Notes: generated from the sequence alone by a model not told the origin. A DNA stretch of 64,000 bases from Paramyrothecium sp. XJ0827 (GCA_020881915.1 JAJFPB010000002.1:2914001-2978000); one strand, 5' to 3'; shown: positions 1-12,145, counted from the stretch's first letter. A program made the numbers and translations.

Positions 1-17
1 GACGCTTCATCGATTAC

Positions 18-2013
18 TTACTGCATTCGCTTCCGCTTCCTGTCATCGTCTCCTCTTGGATCCTCGTCCTCGTCTGGTCTTTCCGCAGTATCGCTAGGAT
101 TCAAGATGTGAGCCATGCTTCCCCTTCTTGTAGGGGGCCCGGATGTATCTCGCAAGCTCAAGTTCTTGTTGTCACGGTTGACGGCCGAATTCCAGGACCA
201 GCTGCCGAATGCATCGGCGTTGCTGCTACCGCCATTTGAGAATGGAGGGGGAGGTGTCGTGGGTCTCGAAGAGGACGGTACGGGAGGAGGTGCGTGAAGG
301 GAGAAAGATGACAGCGATTCACGGATTCGTTGATCCTCTGGTATAAGACGACCCGGTGAGGATGGCCACGGGGCCGGTGGGGTATTGGCAGAGGGTAGCG
401 GTGAGGCGCCAGGTTGCCACCCATGCGCGCGAATATCCGCAGCCGTATGGCGCCTGCCTAGGTGGCTCGGCGGCGGTGGTGTTTCAACATTAGCAAGGGG
501 GTGCTGCGGGCCTGAGGGCGGAGGGGCAGCAGCATTGCGCAACGGTGATGACTGAGGGGCTGTACTTCCACCGCCAATCGAACCGTAGGGGCGTCGAGTG
601 CTCACGGATAGGTTGGAGGGAACCGGAGGCCGGTGGAAGTTCTGTTGTCCGCGTGCTTGAGGCACAGTCAAGAGCGACCGCCGAGAGTCATCCTGTGGCA
701 GCTGCCTAGGAGAAACGGGCGCATTGTCCACATTTCCGAGGTATTGTTGTCTTGGGGCGCCGAATGGACCGGACTCGGGAGAATCGTCGAAGCCTCGCAT
801 GGCATCGGCCTGCCTGTGCATCTCACCCTGCAGCGCGATGACTAGAATCGTCTGGTTAGTCCACGGATGCGCTTGTGCCTGAGGTAATGACATACTGTCT
901 CGGTGAACGGGACTCTCCGGAGGTACCAATGATAGTACCGCGCGAGAGAGTTCTTGGTTGAAGCTAAGCAAGCGGCCCATAGTATCCAAGATAGCTTGAT
1001 TCTTCACATATAAATAGTGCGCGCTTTCTTCGCTTCGTTGAAGTCTTGCACTCAAATCGTACACATTGTGCTCGAGATTGGCCAATCTCGCATCTGCGCT
1101 CTCGAGGGGTATCTGCACAGGCTCTGCCGGGGTGCCAGGCTGGGAGGATGTCGCAGGCTTCGTATACGTGTTCTCACGGTGCACCAATGCGTGACGACTG
1201 GCACGCCGTTTGATCTCCCGTAACCCTACGAGATCACCGCGCTTGAAATTACCATTGCCATGTTTGAATTCCCAGAGTGTGCTGTCGGGATTTCCTGTGT
1301 GGAATACGTCTCGTTCTGCAACCGATGAGTTAATGCTTCTCCGTTGGGCCAAGGGCCGCAGTGCAATAACATACCTTTATGAAACCCGTACATGTTAAGT
1401 TGGCGTACAAATGATGAGATATTTGTATGCTTGAAGTATTGCCTAAGGAAGCGCATGTGAGAGAGGTCGAGAGGGAACAAGGACGGAGAGAAGCATACGA
1501 TAAAACCTTGGAAAAATCGGCCGACGGCGACATGACGAAACTCTCCGCGCTTGCGGACCATGATATCAGGTGCTGAATAGTCGGGTCCTCGAGCATGCTA
1601 TGCAACACTGTTTAGCAATTGATTTTGCAAGAGAGTACGCAAACTGTAGAATCGGCTTACTTGTAAAGCTTGTGTATGAAGGCAGTCTGCACGATCTTGG
1701 GCTGATGCACGGCGGCGGCCGCTGGGGGTGGCGCAGGCATGGCCGAAGGATTGTTGGAGGCGGAAGAGGACGATTGATCAGGAGGAGACGAGTTCTTGGA
1801 GCGGTCGATGTTCTTGCCGTTGGGCTCCGAGTCCTGACCCAGGCTATGGCTCGAGGTGTTGGTGGGAGAGGATATCTCCATGGGCTCGCCGGCGTTGCTC
1901 GTAGACATGTTGATAGTGGGCGCAGGCATGGGAATGATGCGATGGCCCATCAACTGCGACGCGTCTGTCGTCAACGAAGTCGTGATTTGGGGACTCGCGA
2001 TCCTAGTTGCCAT
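18..2013 (-). CDS. HSF-type transcription factor (Sfl1/Hsf2-like)
   Basis: Predicted nuclear DNA-binding regulator. The model is complement(18..1315, 1375..1442, 1499..1597, 1661..2013), 605 aa, with three GT-AG introns of 59, 56 and 63 nt. Residues about 105-219 form the heat-shock-factor winged helix: QTAFIHKLYNMLEDP, the ISWS motif, the recognition helix with SSFVRQLNMYGFHK, then WEFKHGNGNFKRGDLVGLREI. The exact family motif is rebuilt only when all three introns are removed. A heptad-like helix follows at about 245-304 (LANLEHNVYDLSARL), in the place of the HR-A oligomerisation coil. The rest is Pro/Ser-rich disorder, and the C-terminus is basic (DDDRKRKRMQ). The FKRGDLVGLREIKRRASRHAL tail is typical of Sfl1-type fungal HSFs, from memory of the family. 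The start ATG directly follows a splice acceptor, so a 145-nt 5'-UTR intron (2014-2158) is likely. Family certain; subfamily and exact N-terminus less so. Confidence 0.9.
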
Positions 2014-2158
2014 CTGTGCTGAGGGGGTGATGCAGTTAGCGCGATGGGGAACCGGTGCAGGAAGCTTCAGCTTAGGGGTGGGTAGGAAGCGGAGCGCATT
2101 CGTTAAGGTGTGGAGAGCCCGAGCGACATGATGGGTGTTAGAAAGACTGCGGACTTAC
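2014..2158 (-). other. Probable 5'-UTR intron of the HSF gene
   Basis: Read on the minus strand, GAG|GTAAGTCC at 2158 is a strong donor and CAGCACAG|ATG at 2014 is an acceptor placed exactly at the start codon. The exon upstream of it (2159-2311) is open in the same frame for 51 codons but has no ATG. The coding region could therefore begin still further upstream if another exon is spliced on. Confidence 0.6.
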
Positions 2159-3077
2159 CTCATAGCCAAAGCCGTAAGCTTCGTCAGAGCTAGGGGGCAA
2201 TAATTGCGACAGGTATTGGCGTGGTTGTGGAGGATGAGGTGAGGTTGCTAAGTAGTTCGGTTCGATGTGATGCGATGCGATGCGATGCGCTGCCGTGGAC
2301 GAGAAACGGGGTCAACGTCAGGGTCCTAGGGCAGGCCAAGTGTACCAAGAAGGACGGGTCCCGAATGAGCTAAGGCAATTGTGATCGATAAGGCAGTTGA
2401 AGCTGTTCCGCGCTTCGCAAGTGTGCAGCTCAGTGTTGCGACAGTACACGTCCGTACATGGGTTGTTGAGATGGTCAGCCTCGCATTAGGGGGTGCGCGA
2501 GAGGGCTTGAAGACGGCGTCGAGCTTCTAGAACACGGCGACCTTGAATTGCGAAAGCTGTTCGGCCCCGTGACCGGGCCGTGGATCGACACTGAGGTTCG
2601 CGGAGTAGCCGAGTGGTGCTGTGAGATATGTCTCTAGTGATATGAAGGGATACGAAGAGCGCAACGAACTGAACACAGTGACAAGGAAGGAAACAGACCC
2701 AAAAGAACAAGAAGAAAAAAGAAATATTGGCCGACTGGGTGCAGATCCAAAAGGAGGGATTCCAACGGGGAAGAGGTAGAAGGTAGAAGGAACAAAAAGA
2801 GAAAGAGTGAAGAAGGGTTAGAAAGGATGGGGTGCCGATCCCCAGATGGACACCAAGCGGCGCCCAGACGATTTGAGATGGAGGGATGTTCTCTGGAAGA
2901 CTCCACGAGTACCTGGCATGTCCATAGGTGCGGCGGCGCGGGTAGGAGTAGCCGCCAAGTATCAAATTCGTATCCTGCATTAGGCTCACGCACTGGTGGT
3001 GGGAGAAGAGGAAGGGGCGGGCGGGCCACAGCACGCGAAAAGGGTCACCCACAGTAGAGGATCAATGGTTTCAACGG

Positions 3078-3476
3078 GTACCTGTACCTGTACCTGTACA
3101 TGTACATGGTTGCGCCGAGCTCATAACAGTCCTGTCTACAACCTACCTAGTACCTACCTTTGGTACTAAGCTCACATGTCAGCACGAGCAGAAAGCGAGC
3201 TGAAGTATAACGTTGAGGTAAGGCATTATGAAGCTTACCGACTACCTACCTTACCTACCTTACCTTACTTTCCTTACCTTACCTACCTCCCCAATGTAGG
3301 TGCCTCGATGTAGCTAAGGTACTTTGCTTTACCTTGCCTGACCTGTACCTTGCCTGACCTGTACCTGTCGGCTGAACAGCCTTCCTATATCAGATTGCCC
3401 TTGCCCGACCTTCTCCGCACCTGTAGCTTCTCGTGTTTATTTGTCTGAGGTAAGGTACTAACCTACCTTACTTTAC
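3078..3476. repeat. TACCT/AGGTA pentamer array
   Basis: By eye there are about 22 copies of TACCT or its complement AGGTA within 420 bp. They occur as GTACCTGTACCTGTACCT, CTACCTACCTTACC and similar runs. Random expectation for both orientations is below one. The array lies about 1-1.4 kb upstream of the HSF gene. No coding potential. Confidence 0.85.
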
Positions 3477-5081
3477 CAACCACGTAGCGGCTGTAACTCC
3501 TCTACATTTGGGGGATACCTGAAAGGTGGCAACCTAACGTTCCGAGAAGTGACCCCAGACCTACAGTACATCTTTCCCATGTGAAGGCTTGCCCAGGGGT
3601 GCCCTAACTCCTTATGGCGTCCAGGATCACTTGCGCCATGTACATTGGAAACCCCCAAAGCACCACCGAGCAAAGCGAAAAGATCCTGCGCACACATCAG
3701 CTTAAGGTAACTCGCAATAATCAGTTCCCCAACGGCTCTCCTCTTCCCCTTCTCAGCGTCCCTGGCTAGGGGCCTACACACACACGCACACATCCTTTCG
3801 TCCAAGCGAGCAGCCATCACCCTAGGTCATGCCGACGAGCACCGAGCCCCGGAACCAGTCCGAAGCATAAGGCGCTGTACTGTGCAAAGCTTATCGAGGT
3901 AGGCCGCGGCTCAGTCACCCTAGGCGGGTAGGCAACCCCCCCCCCCCAGCAGAAGCCGTGGCGCTTGTCTGGCATCCAGTGGGCTGCCCACCCCGGCCAC
4001 ACTGTAAGGTGGCCCGTCTAGCGGTGGCGCCAACTGGCTCGCGTTCCCACTTTAGGGGGGCCACCCGAGAAACGGGAGTTCCGTGCAGGGAGTCTTCCTC
4101 CACCGAGGGCCCTGTAGCAAATATCCCTACAGGGCTCCCCCTTGTCCACGCGTAAACCTGAACAGGACGTTTCCTGACCCTCAATCTCCGTCCCAGAGAA
4201 GACAAGACGTCCAAACTCTGGCGGACAAATCAATGTCGGATGTGACACGACGCAGAGCGTCAGCTCAGCGCCGGCGAAGGAAACGGCTATGCCGTGGTCA
4301 TCCCCGGGATTGGGGAGAGGGAAATGGGAGGGAGGGGGACAGGGAGCGCGGCTCGACGCTTCGGCAGCGCAGCGAAGGTACCGTAAGGTTGTCCAGGGCA
4401 CGACGGACGACGCCCGCCCGCCCAGCAAGCGCGGCGGCCACCAGTTCAGTTCGGAAACGCTGGTGTTTGAGATGGCCAAGGGGTGCGGCGGCCCCAGCAG
4501 AAGCCTGAAGCAATCCCAGATTCAATCTTGCTGGTTGACCTGCAGCCTTCAGGGGTGGGATGGGCCGGACAGGGGTCCAGAGGTCGGCCTTGTGCCCTCT
4601 GGTCCCCGGCGCCAGAGCCAACACCAGTCATGCAGCTCATCGATAGCAACGGGGAATGAATAAGTCGGTTCATCTTGGTAGGCAATCTCTACCATGGACT
4701 TCCCGTAGCCCCCTTGCGTGGCTTGGCCCGTCCGAAACCTCAACGCCCCGTACGACACATAGTACATGCAAGCCCGGTGCTGCTTCCCTTGGCCCCCTCT
4801 GGTGGGTGAGACCAGAGGCCCTTTGACGGGACGACAGTTTGACCACGGCCGGTCCGAGTGGCTGGCCTCCCTTCCAAACGAGGCACATTTCAGTGCATCA
4901 ACTAAGCGGCCACTAGCTTGTCGTCGCGGAATAGAGCTTCATTTGACCGACTGTGCCCTAGCGATGCGGACGACCGTTGACCTCACTCGCTAATTCCCGG
5001 TGTCATGTACGACTCGCGAAGCCCAAGAACTAATTAGTCTCAGACTACAGAACCACAGGAATAGATCGACCCCCACCTAAG

Positions 5082-5110
5082 CTGTTGATCGGAACTTGGG
5101 GGATCAACAG
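5082..5110. repeat. 9-bp perfect inverted repeat
   Basis: CTGTTGATC at 5082-5090 is repeated as GATCAACAG at 5102-5110 with an 11-nt spacer. It lies in gene-free DNA. It could be a dimeric protein-binding site, a small hairpin or chance. Confidence 0.5.
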
Positions 5111-7852
5111 TCTGGGGCGGGCCGCGACTTACACCTTCGGCAATGGGATCACTGACGATCCTGTGCTTCACTGAATAGGAATTTTTAGGTTGATGCCGGG
5201 GCTTGACACGACTGACTCAATCCCGTTGTTAGGAAGGAGACGATCCAATGGCTCGGCCGAGGATTACTCACAATTCCGAACGTGCAAAAGGCAAATATGT
5301 TGCTTCTGAGGAACTGGCAGTAGATATGAAGTTGTAGGCCAATCTACGCAGAGACACAGGACAGCTGGCTCAGGAGCCCGAGGTTCGAAGACAGCTCTGA
5401 GAGCGTCAGTCAACCTGACGAGCCCATCTGTTTCATACGGCAACGAGCCGCCAGCGACAGCCGTAGCAATTCTGCTGGCTCCGGTACGGTATTCTCGTCC
5501 ACGGAGCCTTTACCCAATTACTCCGAGGTAGACAAGCTTGTTGACTTTTGACACAATGTTTCTTTTCCGGTTATCTTCGTTAACACCAGACCGCAAAACT
5601 TGTCGGATGCGCCGCTCCCGTGTTTCCCTTTGCTCGCTACCTTGAACCGACAAGCACGGACCTCAATATGAAAGCCTCGCGCCTGTGTTCATCACACAGC
5701 CGCGATTGTGTTGTTAGCTTGCGGTGGGCGGTTTTGGTTCCGGTTGTGTTCCGCGTTCTTGGCTGGTCGACGCTTCTCCAACTCATCTTCTTCGTGCCGT
5801 TCAGCTACGCAGTCGCACCCGGGCTCAGCCAGTTCTCCTGCTGCATTACTCTGTACCGGTACTTTGCACGTCTTGGCACCTTGGGATCGTGGTGTCCTAC
5901 AACGGGCAACATCACTACCAAAACCCTTGTTCCAGCAAGCCCAATGCCGATCCCGGTTCTGATAACACCCCTTGCCCGGCGTCTTTAGTATGGCTCTGCG
6001 TCGTCCCCTGCGTGATGAGGTGACAGGAGACTGCCAATCAGATGCCGTAGCCCGCTCCTGGCAGCAGATTGTCCAAAGGCCAAAAGGAACGGTTCGGCTC
6101 TATCCTCAGCCCTCTGCATCCCATTCCACCCGATTTCCATCGTTCTTCTGGAACGACACTGTATCCGGGCGATTGCCTTCCATTGCGAGCGTCGTTTTGG
6201 TGGCGGCATTGGGGGTCGTCACCACTCCCACCCGTCCAATTTACTTTTTGTTTTGAAACAGTCAATTGTTTGGGCCATTCGCGAGTTGGTCTTCCTACCG
6301 TAGGCCAGTTTCCCGTCCAGACACTGGCTCCACTGTCAGGAAACATCCCGTAGTAGATTCGTGTTACACCAATCGTATGGGTCATCGCTGCCATGCCATG
6401 CGGCTTTCGTTTCGGCTGTCCTAGAGGCACCGGCTTGGACACGAGACGCGCGCCGCGTTCGTAAATTTGGAACCAGCAGATAATTGACTCTGTTCTCGAC
6501 CTTCTTGGCTCAGCATTAGCCCCCCCAAGCCCCCAAATTATATGCTGGTTCGTTGGCCGCCATTCTGCTCGATGGGGTCCAGCTCCGCCTCAGCCAGCCA
6601 TGATACCACCTTGGCTACAGTAAGAAGCAAGCATTTATCGTCCATGCCCACCTCAGCGTTGTAGGGTTACGCGGATGACGCCCTTCGCTTAGCTGACGGG
6701 GAACCACTGCATGCGTGCCTGTGCCAACGGTCCGTCTCTCAGCCTTACCCCTGGTTCCGGCTCGCTTCCAGGCTGTCCCAGGTGAGAGTGAGGTGCCGGA
6801 TCGACAATGCTTCAGCTTCCACATGTCTTTCGCGTCACCCAGAGGACGGTCAGCGCAGTGTAACATACCGCTCCTTAACTGCCTCTTACGGATGACCATG
6901 TACCTCAACTCATTGGTTCTTGACGAGAGCACGTAGTATGCATGGCGTCAGGCACGTCTCCGTTAATTCCTGACAGCTACTTTTAGCTCAGCCAACCATC
7001 TTTTATAAAGAAGCCTTGTCGTTCAATCGAGTAGCCTGCGTAGCAATGGGATGGCTTTACAATTGGACCTTGTACACATGCGGCCTATGGCCAATGACAA
7101 TCTGCAAAGCACTTTCTTCTCGAAATCTGGCTTAATTGCCGTGCCAAATGAAGAAAGGAGACTTCGTATGTCATGAAGGTGAACCGAGGGATTCGCTTGA
7201 ATCGGACGGTCTTCAATACCTGTGTTCAAAGCTGCAGCATGTTGCTATCGTCCAACGTGTCTCATAACCGCCTACAGATGAGTTCACAACCAGTAGACCA
7301 ATATCCGGACCATTGAGGGCCCGATCGTGGGTCCAAGCAGGCTCTAGACTATGCCTTCCCTTGTTATTGTTGAAATCGATGCAGCAGCATATCCCCACCG
7401 TCGTCTGTTTAGTGATACTACTGGAAGTCATCTCCTCCAGCCTGCACGTTGCTAACAAAGCACAGTATGCTGACGATCCACAGAAGCCGATACCAGGTAG
7501 TTGAACAGTTCGCCGTTTCGCGCCATAATATCTCTCCTCCTAAGATGTCAGGGAAGGGTTGGATCACCTTGATACCTTACATACAAGAACTGCTGGGTGG
7601 CCTCAATGTGACTCAGTTCAGTCGACAAGTAGTGGGCAACACAAAAGCCGGTCACTTGTTACCTTGTAGCGTTAAGTGTTGAATGCAGATTTCTTTTGAC
7701 AAAGATCATGATCATAATGCTCTTCTGTGCTTCGAAAGCAGCCAATTCTAAATATATTACCCTGCTCCTTTTCCGTGTATACCCAAGAGGGAAAACGTTC
7801 CGTACATTCATTTAGGACATTGATAGACACCGCTCCGACGGTCTCAGGGATA

Positions 7853-10456
7853 TCACTCGAACTCATCCTCCTCCATACCCGCAACCCTCTTCTCACCAAC
7901 CTCCCGGATCTTCTCCCCTAGAATTGTCCGGCCGTAACGCTCTGCGATCTTGCCTGCAGCCTCCATCATCCTGCCCGTGCGGTCGCGCATAAGCTCCACC
8001 ATCTCCAAAGCCCGCATGCCGCGCTCCTCACCCTCGCGACACTCCACTGCCAGGAGCTGTAGTAAAGTCTTGTCGATCTCCAGCTCAAGTCGGGATAGTA
8101 ACGAGCGCTGGGTGTGGTTGTTGGATGTTGAATCGACAAGATCACGCACCTGTGCTGCTTGTATGCCCTTGAGTAGGAACTGCTGCTCGAGCTTCTTGGG
8201 CTCGTCCTCCTCCTCATCGCTCTGATCTGCCATGGCATCGTCTTCTCCATCGGCATCGTTGCCTTTGGGCCGAGTCTTCTGCTTGGGTGCAGACGTGAGG
8301 GGAACGGAGAACTCAAAGTCGGAGAGTAGTGGCCGCGGGAAATAGGGATATTGGTCACCGCCTTTGAGAATGATGCAGTGAAACTTGTTGTCTGCCACTG
8401 CAATCGGGAAATACGTTTCATGCTTCCTACCAGAGGCGAGTCGCGACATGAGTTTGGTGTCAAGCAGTGGCACCCATATAGCTCGAGATGGCTGTCGCCA
8501 GTGGAGAAGTGTCAGTAACGTGCCTGTAGAATCATATATACAAGGATCCTGCTCATCGTTAGTCGTGTCTCTTATCTTCCGTCATCGAAGACTTACCCCA
8601 TTGTCAGAGAAGAAGACGCTCTTCAGCGTCTCTCCTTCGGGGAGGGCCACAATATCCTCATTTTGGCAAATTTCATCGCGTTTGATGTTCTGGATTGTAT
8701 ACAAGAGGCGGGTGTTGCCATCAGGTCCAATAGGCCCATTACCAATGGTGAGTACATAGTCTCTCCAACTGGCACAGGTTACCATAGGGGTGCTCTTTGG
8801 ACGGTACACTCGATAAGGCATTCCAAAAAGCGTGTAAATGCGCACATAGTTGGCACTTGTTGTGACTGTGATGAAGGAATCGCTCAAGGACATGGCGGTA
8901 ACGGCCTCGCCCTTGGGCAGCTCGATTCGCCAGTCGGCTCGCTGAGTCCACGTCTCATGGGGACGGTAAAAGATGACAGCAGGGGAGTCGTCTTTTGGAG
9001 GGCAGGAGAACAGTGTGCCGTGCTCGTTCAGACAGGCCTTGTCGTAAAGGAAGGTATCGGTAAAGTGGAAATCTCTCTGGAACTCATGGTCATAGAACTC
9101 CACTGTCACTGTGTGGTGAGAGTCTTGGTCCACGGTCCAAACGAACCCGATAAGGTTGAGGCAGAGATATTTTCTGTTGCCTCTCCACGGGGTCGATCCA
9201 GCTTGGAATGCCTCATGATACTGTGGCTGAAGAACATGTCGGCGCTTGTTTGATTGATCACCCAAGGGGTCCTCGCCTTCACGTGCACGCTTTTGTCCTC
9301 CACCCATTGTATAACCGGCGCCGTCATCATCGACGACAAAATCGTCGTCCTCGGCGAACCCGTCTCCATCCAGGAAAGACGCTAGACTACCCAGCGAGTC
9401 TCGCCGTGGGCGTCTAGCAAGCTCTTGTCCTTTGTGACCATTGGCGATGGGCCTTCGATTGCCTGAAACCTCTGACAGTGGATCGTGTATGAAGGGCGCA
9501 GGTTCCTTCGCCAGCTTCAGCAGAGGGGCGTATTGATCCGGGAGGAACTGCGGGTATATGTAGACCTCTCCGTCCGCCGTTGTCAGCGAGAGAATATTTT
9601 GCGATGGGTGCCAGGCCAGGTCGATAACGTTAGAGAAATCATGTCGCTGAATGACACTCTGGTTCCTAGTTTCCCATACCAGGACCTTCCCGTCTTTGCT
9701 CGCAGATGCAAGCAGGGCACCGTTTGGTGACCATGCTATGGCTGTGATATCAGCCAAATGGCCATTGGCAAAACGTCTCTGCTTCTCCCAGTCGTTCTTG
9801 GAGATAACCTGGATGTCTTTGGTTGGAGTGGGCACAGCGAATGCCCTTCCGTCGGGGTGCCACACAGCCTTGGTGGAAACTTGGCTTTCCGAGTCAAGCG
9901 CGCCGATAACACCGTCAACTTTTCGAATGAGCTCCGGCTCTTCGGCAGTCAAGGAGTAGACGTAAATGATGCCATCGACAGCGGAGACGGCGACCAGTCG
10001 TGCGTTGGGATCGAAGCTTACGTGCCTAGCAGCGCGGTTATGCTCGCGTAGATGTTTCACTTGTTTGATATCCTGCGTGTTGACCACTTTCACGCTCAGC
10101 TCATCACTGGCCACTGCGCACCATTTCGAGTCGGCAGACAAGGCAATGTCACGGATTGGCAGCGATGTGCGCAGGAGAAAGCGTTCGAAGCTTGCGGTAG
10201 CAAGGGAATACAGGCTGACCGTGCCGTCTTCCGAGCCGGCAATGAAGAACTCGGCGCTTGCGGAAACCGCAGTGTTCTGCTCTTGGCAGTCGTCAATGTT
10301 CGTGGGCTCGCCATCGGATCCGGTCCTGTAGAGGCGAATTGTGTTGTTCGAGCCGACCGTGACAAGCTGGTTGCCGTCGGTTGTGTAGGCGCAACGTGTT
10401 GTTCCCTGGGTATGGGCTGGCCGTGGCCGGGGTCGCGGAGCAGCTGTCGACTCCAT
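7853..10456 (-). CDS. mcl1: Mcl1/Ctf4/AND-1 replisome adaptor
   Basis: Ctf4/Mcl1/AND-1 links the CMG helicase to DNA polymerase alpha and is needed for sister-chromatid cohesion and chromosome transmission. The model is complement(7853..8548, 8597..10456), 851 aa, with one 48-nt intron (donor GTAAGT, acceptor GAGCAG). The N-terminal WD40 propeller spans about residues 20-330 (TVGSNNTIRLYRTG, SASKDGKVLVWE). An acidic/basic linker with KRAREGE and NKRRH follows. The Mcl1-mid/SepB propeller spans about 405-690 (PWRGNRKYLCLNLIGFVWTVD, TSANYVRIYTLFGMPYRVYR). A helical acidic C-terminus ends EEDEFE. No HMG box is present, as expected for fungal members. I chose the ATG at 10456 (MESTAAPRPRP); an in-frame ATG 39 codons upstream gives an unlikely hydrophobic extension and lies between the start and the MCB sites. 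Divergent from the WD40 gene at 10853. Confidence 0.93.
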
Positions 10457-10852
10457 CGTGAGCTTTTTGAAGCCTTTCTCAAGTGTTTTGGCTTCAAAGT
10501 GTCGCAATTGGATATAACGAAGTTGGTAGGAGATGGTTATTGAGAGGAACAATTTAGAGTAGCTGAGATTCAAGACGCGTCTTGACGCGTCTCAATTAAA
10601 CTACCTTAGCAAGTACCTCGAAAGTGGGCAACAGGACCCCGCGACAGGACCCCCACCAATCAAGTTTCCGATACTTCGATCATCTCCATCCCGGACCTCT
10701 GATCATTACCAATCGCCTATGAGTAAAGCAACGTCAAATCCATAAGAAACCAAACCCCTTCACGAATCAGCATCCGAAAGCCTGGTCCAGTGATCTGAAC
10801 CAGATACAAATTCTCAGGACGAGAGTACAAGGCAGATAAAGCGCTCTTCAAC
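10457..10852. promoter_or_regulatory. Bidirectional promoter, mcl1 / WD40 gene
   Basis: These 396 bp separate two divergent start codons and must hold both promoters and leaders. Besides the MCB pair they contain one TACCT-type motif cluster near 10601-10620. No clear TATA box was seen. Confidence 0.6.
10573..10590. promoter_or_regulatory. Tandem MCB (ACGCGT) sites
   Basis: Two MluI cell-cycle boxes, ACGCGT at 10575-10580 and 10585-10590, are exactly 10 bp apart, one helical turn. The first sits in the palindrome AGACGCGTCT. They lie about 120-135 bp upstream of the mcl1 start and about 265 bp upstream of the divergent WD40 gene. MBF binds MCB elements to drive G1/S genes in yeasts, and mcl1 is a replication gene; the regulatory role here is inferred. 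Confidence 0.65.
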
Positions 10853-12145
10853 ATGCAATCTGTAGATCCAGATCATTTTTTCCAAACTGAGTGAGTTGTT
10901 CTGTCTGAACATGTAGACCAAGGTTAACAGAGCATCAGTGCCTCGGAAGCTGAAAGGAGGAGAAAAGCCGCAAAGTCTAGCAACAAGCATGGAAACCCCC
11001 GAGTGCAAAAGTCCAAGATTCTCGCCGCTATCTTGGACCCCGCCCAGCCCCTGAGCTCCGTCTACATTGCGGAATCTGCCGGCTTCGTGCGCCGTGTGAA
11101 CGTCGATGTATGACACGATTTCCACGCACTGCTGGCCTAGTTCTTGAACTAACATGATCCGCAGGGAACTGGACCCGACACGACATTTCGTGGGCCTAGA
11201 GCGCCGGTGACAAGCCTCGCCATCGGCGGAGCTCAGGGTCAACGACTCTTCGCCGGGTGCTGGGACAAGGACATCTGGTCCTGGGACATTTCGTCCACCC
11301 AACCTTCGCGCAAGTACAGCGGTCACAGTGACTTCGTCAAGACCGTGGTGTGCGCCAAGTTAGCCGGGAAAGACGTCTTAATTAGCGGAGGGGCGGACAA
11401 GAAGATCCTTGTCTGGGATACAGACACTGGGCGACGCCTACACACACTCCAGGATCCTACGACAACCATGCTTGCTGTCCAGCACCTCGCGGTAGATCCG
11501 GTGCTAAGCAGCCCAGACGCGCTGATCATCGTCAGTGCCAGCAGTGACCCGCACATTCGGCGCTGGAAGGTCACGTTGAACGGCATCGAGCAGCTAACCG
11601 AGTCGTTCCGCGACCGGCCGGATGCAGAACGCCTTACGATTCAGGAGCATGAAACGAGCGTCTACCGTCTCGTGTTTGACGAAGCGGACGAGGACACCGA
11701 TCTCTGGACGGCCAGTGCAGACGGGACGGCCAAGTGCCTCGCTCGCGCCGCTGCCTTTGTTTCCAGTGACACATTCACCCACGGGGACTACGTGCGTGCA
11801 GTGCTCGCCACAGACCAGTGGGTGATCACTGCCGGACGCGACGAGAACGTTAAGGTCTGGGAGCGTGCCTCGGGGCGGCTCTACTGCACGCTGGAAGGGC
11901 ACTACGAGGAGGTCACGGATCTAGTCATGCTGCGAGACGCCCAGGGGCGACCCGCTAGGATATGCAGTGTGAGCATCGACGGAACGATTCGCACATGGCC
12001 CTTGGCCAAAACCGATCTAGACACAGTGGTCAAGGAAATCGAGGAGGCGAAGAAACCGAAGGAGGAGGTAGAGCCGGCCGAGAAGAGTGGAAGCCTGCTG
12101 ACGGCGGAGGAGGAGGCAGAGCTGGCAGAACTGATGGATGATTGA
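10853..12145 (+). CDS. WD40-repeat protein of unknown function
   Basis: The model is join(10853..10890, 10933..11107, 11165..12145), 397 aa. Exon 1 encodes MQSVDPDHFFQT. The first acceptor is ambiguous by 6 nt (10933 or 10939); both keep the frame. The second intron (11108-11164) is clear. After a basic N-terminus (AERRRKAAKSSNK) and a conserved-looking stretch (VQKSKILAAILDP), at least six WD40 blades can be seen: FAGCWDKDIWSWD, ISGGADKKILVWD, VSASSDPHIRRWK, TASADGTAKCLA, ITAGRDENVKVWE and CSVSIDGTIRTWP. The acidic tail is EEEAELAELMDD. It is presumably a scaffold protein, but no named orthologue was recognised. Divergent from mcl1, with which it may share MCB control. Confidence 0.85.

Larger units (their letters stand above)
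2159..7852. other. Long intergenic region, no supported gene
   Basis: This holds the leader and promoter of the HSF gene and the 3' flank of mcl1. It contains a (GATGC)4 tract at 2269-2288, a dense TACCT/AGGTA array at 3078-3476, a run of C near 3939-3950, a GC-rich block at 3950-4650, and a 9-bp perfect inverted repeat at 5082-5110. Open frames of up to about 190 codons occur but overlap on both strands and show no domain, no conserved motif and no consistent splicing. I saw no tRNA, rRNA or transposase signature. Confidence 0.6.

Noticed and set aside
2486..3052. 188-codon minus-strand frame upstream of the HSF gene
   Set aside because: Its hydrophobic, Phe/Leu/Ser-rich content is simply the complement of purine-rich leader DNA; no conserved motif.
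4018..4663. Several overlapping frames in a GC-rich block
   Set aside because: High GC lowers stop frequency in all frames; none reads like a protein.
9100..9260. Plus-strand frames opposite mcl1
   Set aside because: Antisense shadows of a well-conserved coding region.
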